A DNA stretch of 64,000 nt, taken from contig CAYRNY010000015.1 of assembly GCA_964425755.1 (NCBI GenBank), forward strand, positions 62,001-126,000. Reading direction: 5' to 3'. The DNA is from CAYRNY01 sp964425755 (GTDB taxonomy: Bacteria; Chloroflexota; Anaerolineae; Aggregatilineales; Aggregatilineaceae). The position numbers and the translations under genes are program-made. This document shows positions 17,416-26,851 of the stretch, in pieces; the stretch's first letter is position 1; every line of letters starts with the position of its first letter. The notes under the pieces are model-generated. The model saw nothing but the letters and a program-made list of their open reading frames with translations, was not told the DNA's origin and made no database searches.

Positions 17416-18366
17416 ATGATCGAAACGCACGACCTGACCAAGTATTTCAGAGACTTTCGCGCGGTGGACCGGGTGTCGATGACGGTCGAACCTGGAACGA
17501 TTTTTGCGCTTTTAGGGCCGAACGGGGCGGGTAAGACGACGACCGTACGCATGTTGACCTCGATCCTCAGACCGTCGGCGGGATGGGCGCGTGTCGCGGG
17601 GTATGACGTCGTGCAGCAGGCCGCCCTGGTCCGGCGTTCGGTGGGCGTGCTGACCGAACAGCATGGCTTGTACGAGCGCATGAAGGGGATCGAGTACCTG
17701 GATTTCTTCGCGCGCATCTATCACCTGCCACCGCAGGAACGCAAACGCCGCCCGCTGGCCCTGATGGAACATTTCGGATTAGGGGACGCGCTCGATAAAC
17801 GGCTGGGCGAATATTCTAAAGGCATGAAACAAAAGCTCGCGCTGGTGCGCGCCATGTTACACGATCCACCCGTGCTGCTGCTGGACGAGCCGACCTCGGC
17901 GATGGACCCGCAGAGCGCGAAGCTGGTTCGCGACGCGATCAGTGCGCTGCGGCAGGACGCCCGCACGATCGCGATCACCACGCACAACCTGACCGAAGCG
18001 CAAAGCCTCGCCGACCGGATCGCAGTGATACGCAAAGGACGCATTATCGCGAATGGCACGTTCCGCGAGCTGTCGCAGCGTTTTGTGGGCGAGCCGCTGA
18101 TGGAGCTACGTCTGAGGCAGCATCTTAACGGCGCGCTCGAGGAACTGCACGAGATGGTAAGCGTAGTTGAGCAGGGAGATTGCTGGTTGCGTTATCGCAC
18201 GCCGGAACCGGCGGTGACGAATCCCCAGGTGATCCGGCGGCTGGCGGGGGCAGGGCTGGATATTGTGACGTTAAGTGAAGTGACGCAGACGTTGGAAGAC
18301 GTGTATTTGCAGATCGTAGCGGAAGACGAGGGGGCGGAGAATCGCGATGTCGAGCGCAACGAATAG
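17416..18366 (+). CDS. ABC transporter ATP-binding protein (ABC-2/NatA type)
   Basis: The 316-residue ATPase has Walker A GPNGAGKTT (34-42), the signature YSKGMKQKLALVRA (about 134-147) and Walker B VLLLDEPTSAMDP (about 154-166). The switch His is in IAITTHN. The C-terminal 70 residues form an extra domain common in NatA-like exporters. It overlaps the permease gene by 20 bp, implying coupled translation. The cargo is unknown; such pairs export sodium, antibiotics or lipids. Confidence 0.93.
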   Translation: MIETHDLTKYFRDFRAVDRVSMTVEPGTIFALLGPNGAGKTTTVRMLTSILRPSAGWARVAGYDVVQQAALVRRSVGVLTEQHGLYERMKGIEYLDFFARIYHLPPQERKRRPLALMEHFGLGDALDKRLGEYSKGMKQKLALVRAMLHDPPVLLLDEPTSAMDPQSAKLVRDAISALRQDARTIAITTHNLTEAQSLADRIAVIRKGRIIANGTFRELSQRFVGEPLMELRLRQHLNGALEELHEMVSVVEQGDCWLRYRTPEPAVTNPQVIRRLAGAGLDIVTLSEVTQTLEDVYLQIVAEDEGAENRDVERNE

Positions 18367-19855
18367 GGTGCAAAAGCGGGCGCTGCTCGACGCGCAAGCA
18401 CAGGAGCTTCCGCGCGCGAGCGTGGCGCTGACCGTCGAGAACGCCCTGATCGTGGCGCGGCGAGAGGTGCGTGACAGCCTGCGCGACTGGCGGATCATGG
18501 TGCCGATCTTTCTGCTGACGCTGGTTTTTCCGCTGTTGGCCAATGTGATGACGCGCATCTTCACCGGCTTCTTTGAGGAGAACGGCGCGGAAGACTTGCT
18601 GCCTGCGCTGCTGCCGTTAATGCCGATGATCGTCGGGTTCTTCCCCGTGTCGATCTCGTTGGTGATCGCACTGGAAACGTTCGTTGGGGAAAAGGAACGT
18701 CGCAGCCTGGAACCGCTGCTGTCCACCCCGTTGACGAATGCCGAACTATACCTGGGCAAGTCGGTGGCAGCAATGCTGCCGCCGCTGCTGGCGAGCTATG
18801 CAGGCATCGCGATTTACATGGGGGGGCTTGTGCTGGGTGAACAGCAGTGGCGGCCCGAACCGGTGCTCGTGATCCAGATCGTGCTGCTGACGACCGTGCA
18901 GGCGTTGTTGATGGTCACGGGCGCGGTGGTTGTGTCCAGCCAGACGACATCCACGCGCGCGGCGAATCTGCTCGCCAGCTTCATCATCATCCCGATGTCC
19001 ATGTTGGTGATGCTGGAAGGCACGATCATGGTCCAGCCGCATATGCGCTACTTGCTGTGGTACATCACGCTCGGCGCGCTGGTGGCTACTGTGTTACTGG
19101 TGCGCATGGGGGCGCGGATTTTCAATCGCGAGGAATTGCTGGGCCGCGCGCTCGATCAGCTTAACCTGCGCTGGGCGTGGGCCGTGTGTTGGGCGCAGAT
19201 TCGCGGCCCGCTGCAGGCGTTTGAAGTGGGGCGGTGGTACCGGCTGAGCGTCTTTCCGGCGCTGCGGGAACTGCGGGCAGGGTTGCTGGTGGTGCTGGTC
19301 ACGATCGCTGCTGCGTTTGTCGCCGGGTGGATCGCGGCAGACTATTACACCTTGCCGCTGGACGAAGTCGAGGTGGATGACGAGGTCCTGTTGGCGAATC
19401 TGCGCACGTGGTTTGAGCTGGGGCAGGGCAACCCGAACCTGGTAGTGATGGCGTTTATTCAGAATATGCGCGTTCTGCTGGCCGCGACGATCCTGGCGAT
19501 GTTTACCTTCGGCGTCCTGGCGCTGGTGCTGGTGCCGCTGCCGTTTGGCGTGCTCGGTTTTGTGCTGGCGCAAGTGGTTCACGCGGGGTTGTCGCCTTTG
19601 CCGTTCATCGTCGCCGTGATCCCGCACGGTGTGGCTGAGATACCCGCGATTCTGATCGCTGGCGCGGCAGCGGTGCGGCTTGGCAGCATCGTCACGCGCC
19701 CCCCTGACGACATGACGGCGGGGGAAGCGTGGCTGCGCGCGTTGGGCGACACGATCAAGCTGGGGATCGGCGTGGTGATACCGCTGCTGGCGTTAGCGGC
19801 ACTGCTGGAAGTGGCGCTGACACCGCGCGTGGTCGAGTGGGTGCTGGCGCTTTAG
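18347..19855 (+). CDS. ABC-2 permease fused to a SpoIIM-like membrane domain
   Basis: The 502-residue product has two parts. Residues about 25-260 look like an ABC-2 permease (VARREVRDSLRDWRIMVPIFLLTLVFPLL, EKERRSLEPLLSTPLTNAELYLGK). Residues about 300-500 look like the SpoIIM/DUF95 family (FIQNMRVLLAATILAMFTFG and, especially, IPHGVAEIPAILIAGAAAVRLG). SpoIIM in Bacillus works with a peptidoglycan hydrolase complex during engulfment. In other bacteria the domain is of unknown use and often sits beside ABC-2 systems. The join is in one open frame with no sign of a frameshift. Confidence 0.85.
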   Translation: MSSATNRVQKRALLDAQAQELPRASVALTVENALIVARREVRDSLRDWRIMVPIFLLTLVFPLLANVMTRIFTGFFEENGAEDLLPALLPLMPMIVGFFPVSISLVIALETFVGEKERRSLEPLLSTPLTNAELYLGKSVAAMLPPLLASYAGIAIYMGGLVLGEQQWRPEPVLVIQIVLLTTVQALLMVTGAVVVSSQTTSTRAANLLASFIIIPMSMLVMLEGTIMVQPHMRYLLWYITLGALVATVLLVRMGARIFNREELLGRALDQLNLRWAWAVCWAQIRGPLQAFEVGRWYRLSVFPALRELRAGLLVVLVTIAAAFVAGWIAADYYTLPLDEVEVDDEVLLANLRTWFELGQGNPNLVVMAFIQNMRVLLAATILAMFTFGVLALVLVPLPFGVLGFVLAQVVHAGLSPLPFIVAVIPHGVAEIPAILIAGAAAVRLGSIVTRPPDDMTAGEAWLRALGDTIKLGIGVVIPLLALAALLEVALTPRVVEWVLAL

Positions 19856-19885
19856 CCGCCGGTGGTCCTGGCGGAGATGTGGAAA

Positions 19886-19936
19886 CCGCCCGCTGGGACG
19901 ATCATAGCGGGCGGCTGAACCGTGTGACGCACGGTT
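19886..19936. terminator. Two adjacent hairpins between convergent genes
   Basis: CCGCCCGCT/AGCGGGCGG (19886-19894 and 19906-19914) is followed by AACCGTG/CACGGTT (19918-19924 and 19930-19936). Both are perfect stems in the gap between the ABC permease and the minus-strand small gene. Neither has a strong T-run. Confidence 0.5.
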
Positions 19937-19948
19937 AGAAATGGGCAC

Positions 19949-20179
19949 TTACGTGCCGGTGTCGCTCTCCGCGTTCGGTACGGCGGTGGTCGGTTTCACC
20001 GTTGCGTGCAGGAACGCAAAATCTCCGCGTGGCGGTATGACTTCCGTTACTTCGACAACTTCAAAGGTGTTGCTGCCGATCTCAATGCGATCACCTACCT
20101 GAGGACGTTTGAGTTCGTTGACGATGGCACCGGGATGCTTACCGCCGATCACAACGTAGCTCACCTGATATCGCATCAT
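19949..20179 (-). CDS. Small conserved-looking hypothetical protein (76 aa)
   Basis: The start is the ATG pair at 20179/20176, with AAGGAAAACACCC before it; the longer frame from 20305 overlaps the neighbouring gene and is rejected. The product is mostly beta-rich (YQVSYVVIGGKHPGAIVNEL, GDRIEIGSNTFEVVEVTEVI), resembling a small SH3-like or DUF-type barrel. It lies 31 bp after the cyclic-nucleotide-binding gene on the same strand and may share its transcript. Function unknown. Confidence 0.6.
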   Translation of the reverse strand: MMRYQVSYVVIGGKHPGAIVNELKRPQVGDRIEIGSNTFEVVEVTEVIPPRGDFAFLHATVKPTTAVPNAESDTGT

Positions 20180-20210
20180 GGGTGTTTTCCTTATCCCCCA
20201 GAGGTGCTCG

Positions 20211-20663
20211 CTAGCCGATTCCCAAATCGAGATTGCTATGGCGCAGCTTGAAGGACAGGTCCCGCGCCATATTCCGCATGACGATGTATCCAATCGTGGT
20301 GTCATGGTCGCAGAGCGCCGTGAACGCCGCGTGACTGATCGAGCGCAGGATGGTGTTATCGCGCCGGCATTTGATCGTGGCCGAACGTGGTCCCTTGTCC
20401 AGCAGCGCCATTTCGCCGATCACCTGCCCGCGTCCCAGGTACACTTGCGTGCGGGGCCGCTGGTCGGGCAGGTTCTGCAGCCGTACTGCGACCTGACCCT
20501 GCACCACAAAATAGAGGCGATCACCCGTCGTGCCCTGCTCAAACACAACGTCGCCGTCATTGAAGACTTCCTCATCGCTGATGTCGATCAGGCGTTGGAG
20601 CTGCTCGTCGTTTAGCCCTTCGAACAGCGCCACCGAGCGCATCAGTTCCAGCAAGTTCATCAA
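20211..20663 (-). CDS. Stand-alone cyclic-nucleotide-binding domain protein
   Basis: The 150-residue protein is a single Crp-type cNMP-binding barrel. The phosphate-binding cassette is visible as GEMALLDKGPRSATIKC, preceded by VVFEQGTTGDRLYFVVQGQVAV. There is no C-terminal helix-turn-helix, so it is not a DNA-binding Crp regulator. It may sense cAMP or c-di-GMP and act through protein contacts. The cassette keeps the Arg that contacts cyclic phosphate. Confidence 0.88.
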   Translation of the reverse strand: MMNLLELMRSVALFEGLNDEQLQRLIDISDEEVFNDGDVVFEQGTTGDRLYFVVQGQVAVRLQNLPDQRPRTQVYLGRGQVIGEMALLDKGPRSATIKCRRDNTILRSISHAAFTALCDHDTTIGYIVMRNMARDLSFKLRHSNLDLGIG

Positions 20664-21185
20664 GCCAGCTCCTTATCCTCTGCGCCCATGATATGGCATG
20701 GTCCTATACGCGATACACATCGCTGTTAAGGTCTAAGTTAAGCATACTATAGGACGGAATCCGGGGCAAGTGCGGCGCTATTAAAACGCTTGTAACGACG
20801 AGGGTTGCCGCGTACAGTTAAGGCGGTTGACAGGGGCTAGGCGCAGGATACAATAGGCGCGCGATAGATCGGTGCATACAGTGTTCCCGTCGGCTGTATT
20901 CTCGTGCGGGAGCGAATGCTGTCAGGTCCGTCGATGTGTGTATCGAAATTGCCACGCGATGAAGCCGCTGTGCGCGGGCCGGTGGGTATTGTTGGGGAAA
21001 AGCAACGCGCCGGGTTTGATAGTCTTTGTCCCAGTGATCGCGGCGAGTTTAATCTCATTGAATGGTGCATACAATTCCCGGTGCTGAGCAGACACGGCGG
21101 CCCCTACATCTTAAACGGCCTCTGATACGGTGCTGCAGGCGGTTGATCTCGGTGAGCGGTACCGACGTAGTATTCTGGATGAGCG
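20664..21185. other. Intergenic region upstream of the glycosyltransferase locus
   Basis: No gene is visible; the open frames here have no ribosome site or familiar sequence. The region contains the strong promoter at 20827-20854, leaving a long leader of about 325 bases before the first glycosyltransferase. Confidence 0.5.
20827..20854 (+). promoter_or_regulatory. Predicted strong promoter of the polysaccharide locus
   Basis: A perfect -35 TTGACA (20827-20832) and TACAAT (20849-20854) are 16 bases apart. It points towards the four consecutive glycosyltransferase genes. Confidence 0.55.
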
Positions 21186-22205
21186 ATGACAAGCAGGAGT
21201 CAACCAGGCGACGAACCTGACAATGCGGTGACGCGGGCCCCGCGTGTGTATATTTCGATCGTTAACTGGAACAACTACCAGCACACGATCGCGTGTCTGC
21301 AATCGTTGGAAAGCCTGGACTACCCGCATTACGATGTCGTGGTTGTCGACAATGCGTCGCTCAATGAGTCGGTGTCCCGACTTCGGGCGGCGTTCCCGCA
21401 GTTGACGATCATTCGCGCGGAAGAAAACCTGGGTTACGCGGGCGGCCACCGGCTGGCGCTGGGATGGATCCAGCAGACCGGCGCGGAGTTGATGTGGATT
21501 CTAAACAATGATGTCATCGTACAGCCTGCAACGCTGCGTACATTGGTTGAGGCCTTCCAGCAGTTTGGCTCTGGGCTGTACGGCAGCGTGCCGCTGGACG
21601 CTGCCAGCGAGTCGCGGATACACTTCACGGGCTGGAGCGTTGATTCCGGCGGCCAGCCGCTTTTTTTGCAGCAGGAAACGGTAAGCTGGGATGTGCGTTA
21701 TGCGGATTGGCTCACCGACATGCAGCCCCGGCGCGTCGCCAACATCAGCGGGAGCAGTTTTCTCATCCCGCTGGCGGTGATCGACCGTTTCGGTTTTATG
21801 GACGCGTCGTTCTTTTTGTATGGCGAGGAGACCGATTATTGTTTCCGCATGGCACGGCACGGTATCCCATCCTATGTGGTTCCCGGCTCGATCGTCGTGC
21901 ATAGGCTGCGCGGCGCGTCGGATACAAACGCGCTGCTTCAAGGGGCGATTCACTATTACAAGGTGCGCAACCGGCTGCGGCTGGTGGGCAGTTATCTTGG
22001 ACACCGCGATTATTTTGTTCAACTGCGGCAGTACCTGCGGCGCCATCAGTGTTTGAAGTTACTGATCAAGGCGCTGGTTCTGCGCCGAAACGTGCGCGAG
22101 AGCGAACCGAAGAATTATTTCGCTTGCCGGGGCATCTGGGATGCCTTGTGGAACCGGCGCGGCAAGACCATCGCGCCAGAAGCGTTCTGGACACAAGTCG
22201 ATTGA
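21186..22205 (+). CDS. GT2-family glycosyltransferase (rhamnosyltransferase-like)
   Basis: The 339-residue protein shows the GT-A fold motifs: VYISIVNWNNYQHTIACLQSL at the nucleotide-sugar site, VVVDNAS, and MWILNNDV in place of the DXD motif. SSFLIP and FFLYGEETDYCFR provide the catalytic acidic region. It adds a sugar to a growing surface polysaccharide at the cytoplasmic face. It is the first gene of a run of four same-strand transferases. Confidence 0.9.
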   Translation: MTSRSQPGDEPDNAVTRAPRVYISIVNWNNYQHTIACLQSLESLDYPHYDVVVVDNASLNESVSRLRAAFPQLTIIRAEENLGYAGGHRLALGWIQQTGAELMWILNNDVIVQPATLRTLVEAFQQFGSGLYGSVPLDAASESRIHFTGWSVDSGGQPLFLQQETVSWDVRYADWLTDMQPRRVANISGSSFLIPLAVIDRFGFMDASFFLYGEETDYCFRMARHGIPSYVVPGSIVVHRLRGASDTNALLQGAIHYYKVRNRLRLVGSYLGHRDYFVQLRQYLRRHQCLKLLIKALVLRRNVRESEPKNYFACRGIWDALWNRRGKTIAPEAFWTQVD

Positions 22206-22245
22206 AGGGCAGGCAACCCGCAAAACAGCCAAGGAGCAGACGCGC

Positions 22246-23262
22246 ATGCGTGTGAGCGTCATCATCCCCGTTTACAACGCCGCCGATTACGTCACCCAGG
22301 CGGTTGAGTCCGCGCTGGCGCAGCCGGAAGTGGCAGAAGTGATCCTGGTGGAAGATGGATCGCCGGATGATAGCCTGGCGGTGTGCGAGCGGATCGCCGC
22401 GCAATACGACCGTGTGGCGCTGTATCGCCACCCCGGCGGGGCGAATCGCGGGGCCGGGGCAAGCCGGAATCTCGGAATCCAGCGCAGCACATGCCCGTAC
22501 ATCGCGTTTCTGGACGCGGACGATTATTATCTTCCGGGACGGTTTGAAACGGCGCGGCAGATGTTCGAGCAAGACCCCCGTATCGATGGTGTGTATGAGG
22601 CCATTGACGCCAAATTTGAAAATGACGTTGCGCGCGAGTGTTTTTTTGAGCATGGTCGAACATCATCGTTGACGACGATAACGCAGCGGCTTGAGGCCGG
22701 CGAGTTATTTGAGGCGCTGGCGAGGGATACGCATGGTCATTTTTCGGTTGATGCGTTGGTCGTCAAACGCTCACTGTTTGACAGGACCGGCTGGTTTGGT
22801 ATGCATCGCCATGAAGACACCGCGATGATTCTAAAGATGGCGGCTATGGGGTACCTGGTCCCCGGAAACCTGGAAAAACCGGTCGCTATACGTCGCGTTT
22901 ATGAGGGGAACCGATTGGTTGAACGGTTGAGCCTGATTAAGCGCTACCGGTTAAAGGTTATCATGTGGCACAGTGTGTACCAGTGGGCGCGCCAGCATCT
23001 GGATCGATCCCGTCAGCGGGTCGTGGTTCAGGCGTATCTGAAGGCGTTGACGTATCCCTATCGTGATATGCCGTATGGCGTACATCATGCGCGCGCGTTG
23101 TGGCAACTGGTGACGTGGTCGCTGCGGCATCCGGACCTGCTGCGTTCCCCGGTTTACCGTCATGAGCTTGGACTACGCCTACTGGGGTATTCCGGACTGT
23201 ACCGCGTACCGGTTGCGCTACGCTGGCTGCGACGACGTATATCTGGCGAGGCACGTGTATGA
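22246..23262 (+). CDS. GT2-family glycosyltransferase
   Basis: The ATG at 22246, after AAGGAG, is chosen over the frame start at 22141, which overlaps the previous gene. The 338-residue product has VSVIIPVYNAADYVTQAVES, VEDGSPDDS, GASRNLGI and the metal-binding FLDADDYY (DXD). HRHEDTAMILKM carries the likely base. It overlaps the next gene by 4 bp (ATGA), so translation is coupled. Confidence 0.92.
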   Translation: MRVSVIIPVYNAADYVTQAVESALAQPEVAEVILVEDGSPDDSLAVCERIAAQYDRVALYRHPGGANRGAGASRNLGIQRSTCPYIAFLDADDYYLPGRFETARQMFEQDPRIDGVYEAIDAKFENDVARECFFEHGRTSSLTTITQRLEAGELFEALARDTHGHFSVDALVVKRSLFDRTGWFGMHRHEDTAMILKMAAMGYLVPGNLEKPVAIRRVYEGNRLVERLSLIKRYRLKVIMWHSVYQWARQHLDRSRQRVVVQAYLKALTYPYRDMPYGVHHARALWQLVTWSLRHPDLLRSPVYRHELGLRLLGYSGLYRVPVALRWLRRRISGEARV

Positions 23263-24509
23263 GCTACCGTTTTTTGCGCATTTCCTCGAGTTTCCGTTCT
23301 TATCTCCGACAGTTTTATGCACGGCGCCCCGGACTGGAGACCAAACCCTATATTGAGCAGTTGAACGCGCATTTATACGACGCGTTTCATCGTTCGGATT
23401 TCTTTTCCGTTGAACTGCGCAAATTAGGCTACGAAGCTGAAGAGATCATTGGGGATGCGGAGCCTTTACAAAAGCAATGGGCATACGAACACGATATACA
23501 TTATTCTGAAGCACAATGGATGCGGGATATTGCGTTAGCGCAGGTCGAGCGCTTTCAACCTGATGTGCTTTTTGTCAGCGCATGGATACCAGCTTTTCGC
23601 GCTGATTTTATTTCTCAGGCCAGGGAACGCTGCCATTCACGCGTGCTGGTTATCGGTTCGATTGGGGAAGCGCTGCGGCCTGTGAGCGATTTTCGCGAAC
23701 ATGATTTCGTGTTGTCCTGTTCGCCGGAATCAGTAGCATACCTGGAGCGGGCGGGTAAAGCTTCGCGCCAGCTTCATCATGCCTTCGCGCCGCAAATCCT
23801 GGACCGGCTGACGCCTTCGGATTCTTTCACGGCTGACGTGGGCTTTGTCGGAAACCTGACTTACGGAACACAATATCATAACCGACGAGTGAGGCTGTTC
23901 TACAATATCGCTCAGCATATGGATTTCAGTCTCTACGGTGAAATATCCGATCTCGCGTACAGGCGTCCGCGCTTGATTGGGTATTTGCGACAAGGCTATT
24001 ATGTGATCCTGGAAGCGTTGGTTCAGTTACGCCTGGATCAGGTCGCGCGCCGTTTACCGCGTTATGGGACCTGGACGGAAGTTAAGGAACGCCGTCCTTA
24101 TGAGCCACTCTTTGCTTTCCTGAAATCTCGGCAGCAACCACCGGTATACGGCTTAGACATGTACCAGGCGGTGGCTGGCTTCAAAGTGGGGATGAATGCG
24201 CATGGTCCATCTGCATTTGCATCAAATTACAGGTTGTACGAAACAACCGGCGTTGGAACCTGTCTGCTCACCGACTGGAAGCAAAATCTGCACGAGTTAT
24301 TCGAACCGGACAGCGAAGTCGTGACATATCGCAGCGCCGAGGAAGCGGTTGAAAAAGCGCGCTATTTGCTGGATCACGACGACGAGCGGCGCGCCATTGC
24401 CGCTGCCGGACAGAAGCGCACCTTACGCGACCATACTTACGCTCAGCGTGTCAAGCAACTCGATGCGTACATCCGCGAACACATGCGCCGCAATAACACA
24501 GGAAGTTAG
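23259..24509 (+). CDS. CgeB-like glycosyltransferase (GT-B fold)
   Basis: The 416-residue product ends with a GT-B domain resembling CgeB/Glyco_trans_1_2 proteins: VGMNAHGPSAFASNYRLYETTGVGTCLLTD, then LFEPDSEVVTYRSAEEAVEKARYLL. The N-terminal half is typical of sugar-acceptor domains. Base composition is lower in GC than the neighbouring genes, as often seen in exchanged polysaccharide genes. It is translationally coupled to the upstream transferase. Confidence 0.8.
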   Translation: MSYRFLRISSSFRSYLRQFYARRPGLETKPYIEQLNAHLYDAFHRSDFFSVELRKLGYEAEEIIGDAEPLQKQWAYEHDIHYSEAQWMRDIALAQVERFQPDVLFVSAWIPAFRADFISQARERCHSRVLVIGSIGEALRPVSDFREHDFVLSCSPESVAYLERAGKASRQLHHAFAPQILDRLTPSDSFTADVGFVGNLTYGTQYHNRRVRLFYNIAQHMDFSLYGEISDLAYRRPRLIGYLRQGYYVILEALVQLRLDQVARRLPRYGTWTEVKERRPYEPLFAFLKSRQQPPVYGLDMYQAVAGFKVGMNAHGPSAFASNYRLYETTGVGTCLLTDWKQNLHELFEPDSEVVTYRSAEEAVEKARYLLDHDDERRAIAAAGQKRTLRDHTYAQRVKQLDAYIREHMRRNNTGS

Positions 24510-24514
24510 TTGCC

Positions 24515-25495
24515 ATGCCGGCCAGCGACATGCCACTCGTCAGCATCGTAATCCCGACGTATAACCACCGGCGTTATGTCTGTGACGCTGTGGACAGCGC
24601 GCTGGGCCAGACATATCCTAACTGCGAGGTGATCGTCATCGATGACGGCTCGACGGATGGCACGGGGGAGATGTTGCGCGAACGCTACGGTGACCGGATT
24701 CGTTATGTCTACCAGGACAATCGCGGTCTGCCCGCTGCACGTAATGCCGGAACACGGCACGCGTGCGGTGTCTATGTGAACTACTGTGATGCTGATGATC
24801 AACTACTGCCTGAGAAGATCGCGCGCTGCGTGGAGGTGTTCGCCGAGCATCCCGACGCGGGCGCTGTGTATACAGATTATGAGAGTGTCGCTGAGGACGG
24901 GCACACGATCCTGCCGCGTTCACATCCCGTGCTGCCGTCAGGGAATATTTTCTGCGAACTGTTGATTGGCAAGCGGGGCAATTTTATTATGGAAGCCGCG
25001 CCCCTGGTGCGTCGTAATCTGATCCTGGATGCCGGCGGCTTTAACGAGGACATGACCAACGCCCAGGATTGGGAAATGTGGGTGCGGTTGGCGTCACGAT
25101 ATCCGTTTATCTACATCCACGAGCCGTTGGCGCTCTATCGGTATGTCCCCAATGCCATGCATACGAATGCGCTCGGGATGTCGCAGTCGCGTCTGAAGTT
25201 GTACCAACTTGCGCGGGACTATCCAGGCCGTGAAGACTGTATTGACGATGCAGCCTATGATCGGCTGCTCGCCGGGCGGCATCATGTCTTGGGCCTCGTG
25301 TGCTGGCGGATGAATCGCCGGGCTGAGGCGCGCGACGCGTTCCGCGCTGCGATCCGGCTGGACCCCGAACACAGTACCACGCGGCGGCTGTATGTGCTGT
25401 TGAGCTACGTCCTTCCGGTCGGTGCTGTGCGCCTGGTGGGGTGGCTGCGCGGGTTGGGTCCCCTGCGGTCCGGGACTGGTAACAAAACGGGATGA
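24515..25495 (+). CDS. GT2-family glycosyltransferase with a C-terminal TPR-like segment
   Basis: The 326-residue protein has VSIVIPTYNHRRYVCDAVDSAL, IDDGSTDGTGE, GLPAARNAGT and the DXD-type CDADDQLL. NAQDWEMWVRLA holds the probable base. Near the end, CWRMNRRAEARDAFRAAIRLDPEH looks like a tetratricopeptide repeat that may contact a partner. Its stop codon lies within the terminator hairpin that follows. Confidence 0.9.
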   Translation: MPASDMPLVSIVIPTYNHRRYVCDAVDSALGQTYPNCEVIVIDDGSTDGTGEMLRERYGDRIRYVYQDNRGLPAARNAGTRHACGVYVNYCDADDQLLPEKIARCVEVFAEHPDAGAVYTDYESVAEDGHTILPRSHPVLPSGNIFCELLIGKRGNFIMEAAPLVRRNLILDAGGFNEDMTNAQDWEMWVRLASRYPFIYIHEPLALYRYVPNAMHTNALGMSQSRLKLYQLARDYPGREDCIDDAAYDRLLAGRHHVLGLVCWRMNRRAEARDAFRAAIRLDPEHSTTRRLYVLLSYVLPVGAVRLVGWLRGLGPLRSGTGNKTG

Positions 25496-25524
25496 GTCAC
25501 CTGGCTGGTGAGACATCCCGTTTT
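25484..25524. terminator. Bidirectional terminator between convergent genes
   Basis: AAAACGGGATG (25484-25494) pairs with CATCCCGTTTT (25514-25524), giving an A-tract on one side and a T-tract on the other. The inner bases extend the stem with two mismatches. It overlaps the stop codon of the upstream transferase and serves the convergent epimerase gene as well. Confidence 0.85.
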
Positions 25525-25552
25525 CACGGTATGCTGATATATATCGGGGACG

Positions 25553-26530
25553 CTACTTGCCTAGCTTGGCGCGGACCTGGTCTTCGATCCAGGCGTAGGT
25601 CGTCGCCAACCCCGCTTCGAGCGAGATTTCCGGCTCCCAGTTCAGCACTTCGCGCAGCCTGGAGTTGTCCGAGTTGCGCCCGCGCACGCCCTGCGGCCCA
25701 TCGACGTGTTGCTTGACGATCGTTATACCGGCGATATCCGCGATGATGTCTGCCAGTTCGTTGATCGTGACCATACGATCCTGGCCGAGGTTCAACGGGT
25801 CATGGTAGTCGGACCGGATCAAGCGGTAAATACCGGTGGTGCAGTCGTCGATATAGCAGAACGAGCGCGTTTGCTCGCCGTCACCCCAGATTTCGATCTC
25901 AGGATTGCCGGTCAGTTTTGCCACCGCGATTTTGCGGCACAGCGCAGCGGGGGCCTTCTCGCGCCCGCCTTCCCACGTGCCTAGCGGGCCAAAGATATTG
26001 TGGAAGCGCACGACGTAGGTTTGCATTCCGTAATCGTCGCGGTAGTGCATGTTCAGGCGCTCGGTGATCAGCTTTTCCCAGCCGTACGCGTCTTGCGGCT
26101 GGGCGGGGTAGGCGTCATCTTCTTTCAGCGGCGTGACGTTGGTCTCGGTCTGCAGGTATTCGGGATACACACACGCCGACGAGGTGTAAAGGTAGCGCTG
26201 CACATCGTTGATCCGCGCCGCTTCAATCGTGTTGAGATTGATCAGCAGGTTGCTGTGCAGGATGTGGGCATGGTGCGACGAAATGTAGCCCATACCGCCC
26301 ATATCCGCCGCCAGCGCATAGACTTCGTCCACTCCGCGCGCGGCTTGCAACGCGTCCGCCCAGCGTCGCAGGTCCAGAATCTCGAACTCGTCCGCGTCGG
26401 TCGGGGCGAACTCCGGATATTTCAGATCGACACCGCGCACCCAGTAACCGTGTTCCTTCAAGAAGGTGACGAGATGGTGCCCGATAAAACCGCCGGCACC
26501 GGTGACGAGTACTTTCGTGCTTTCGCTCAT
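25553..26530 (-). CDS. NAD-dependent sugar-nucleotide epimerase (GDP-mannose 3,5-epimerase-like)
   Basis: The 325-residue SDR protein has the Rossmann motif TGAGGFIGHHLV and the catalytic Tyr-Lys pair in YGWEK (about 146-150). SSACVYPEYL supplies the catalytic Ser region. The stretch LAADMGGMGYISSHHAHILHSN closely resembles plant GDP-mannose 3,5-epimerase. It probably makes an activated sugar for the polysaccharide locus. It is on the opposite strand, in the middle of the locus. Confidence 0.88.
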   Translation of the reverse strand: MSESTKVLVTGAGGFIGHHLVTFLKEHGYWVRGVDLKYPEFAPTDADEFEILDLRRWADALQAARGVDEVYALAADMGGMGYISSHHAHILHSNLLINLNTIEAARINDVQRYLYTSSACVYPEYLQTETNVTPLKEDDAYPAQPQDAYGWEKLITERLNMHYRDDYGMQTYVVRFHNIFGPLGTWEGGREKAPAALCRKIAVAKLTGNPEIEIWGDGEQTRSFCYIDDCTTGIYRLIRSDYHDPLNLGQDRMVTINELADIIADIAGITIVKQHVDGPQGVRGRNSDNSRLREVLNWEPEISLEAGLATTYAWIEDQVRAKLGK

Positions 26531-26851
26531 GATCGCTTCCTAGTTGGTTGAATCAGGTTGTGAACAACGGCAAAGTATACTCCGCTGCAGGCGAAAATCA
26601 AACACCACCCGCTACGCGTGGGATGACGCAGGGCAAGCGTGGGGTTCGTAGCGGCGGCACTAGCGGCAGTAGGTGGTTGAGGTTTGCGTGTGACTGTTGA
26701 TACCCGGGCGTGCGATCGTTTGCGTGGGTTATCGAGGTGTGCTGGATACGTGGGCGAAACATGCGGCAATGCCAGATTGACAAAGGCGAGAGAATGGGCA
26801 AAATAGACCCGACTGCAGATAACTATTGCTGCACGAATCCCAGGATAGGCT
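26531..26851. other. Divergent promoter region between epimerase and Wzm-type permease
   Basis: No gene is seen. A TTGACA at 26777-26782 faces the permease, with AAAATA 17 bases further (26800-26805), a weak promoter candidate. Confidence 0.35.
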
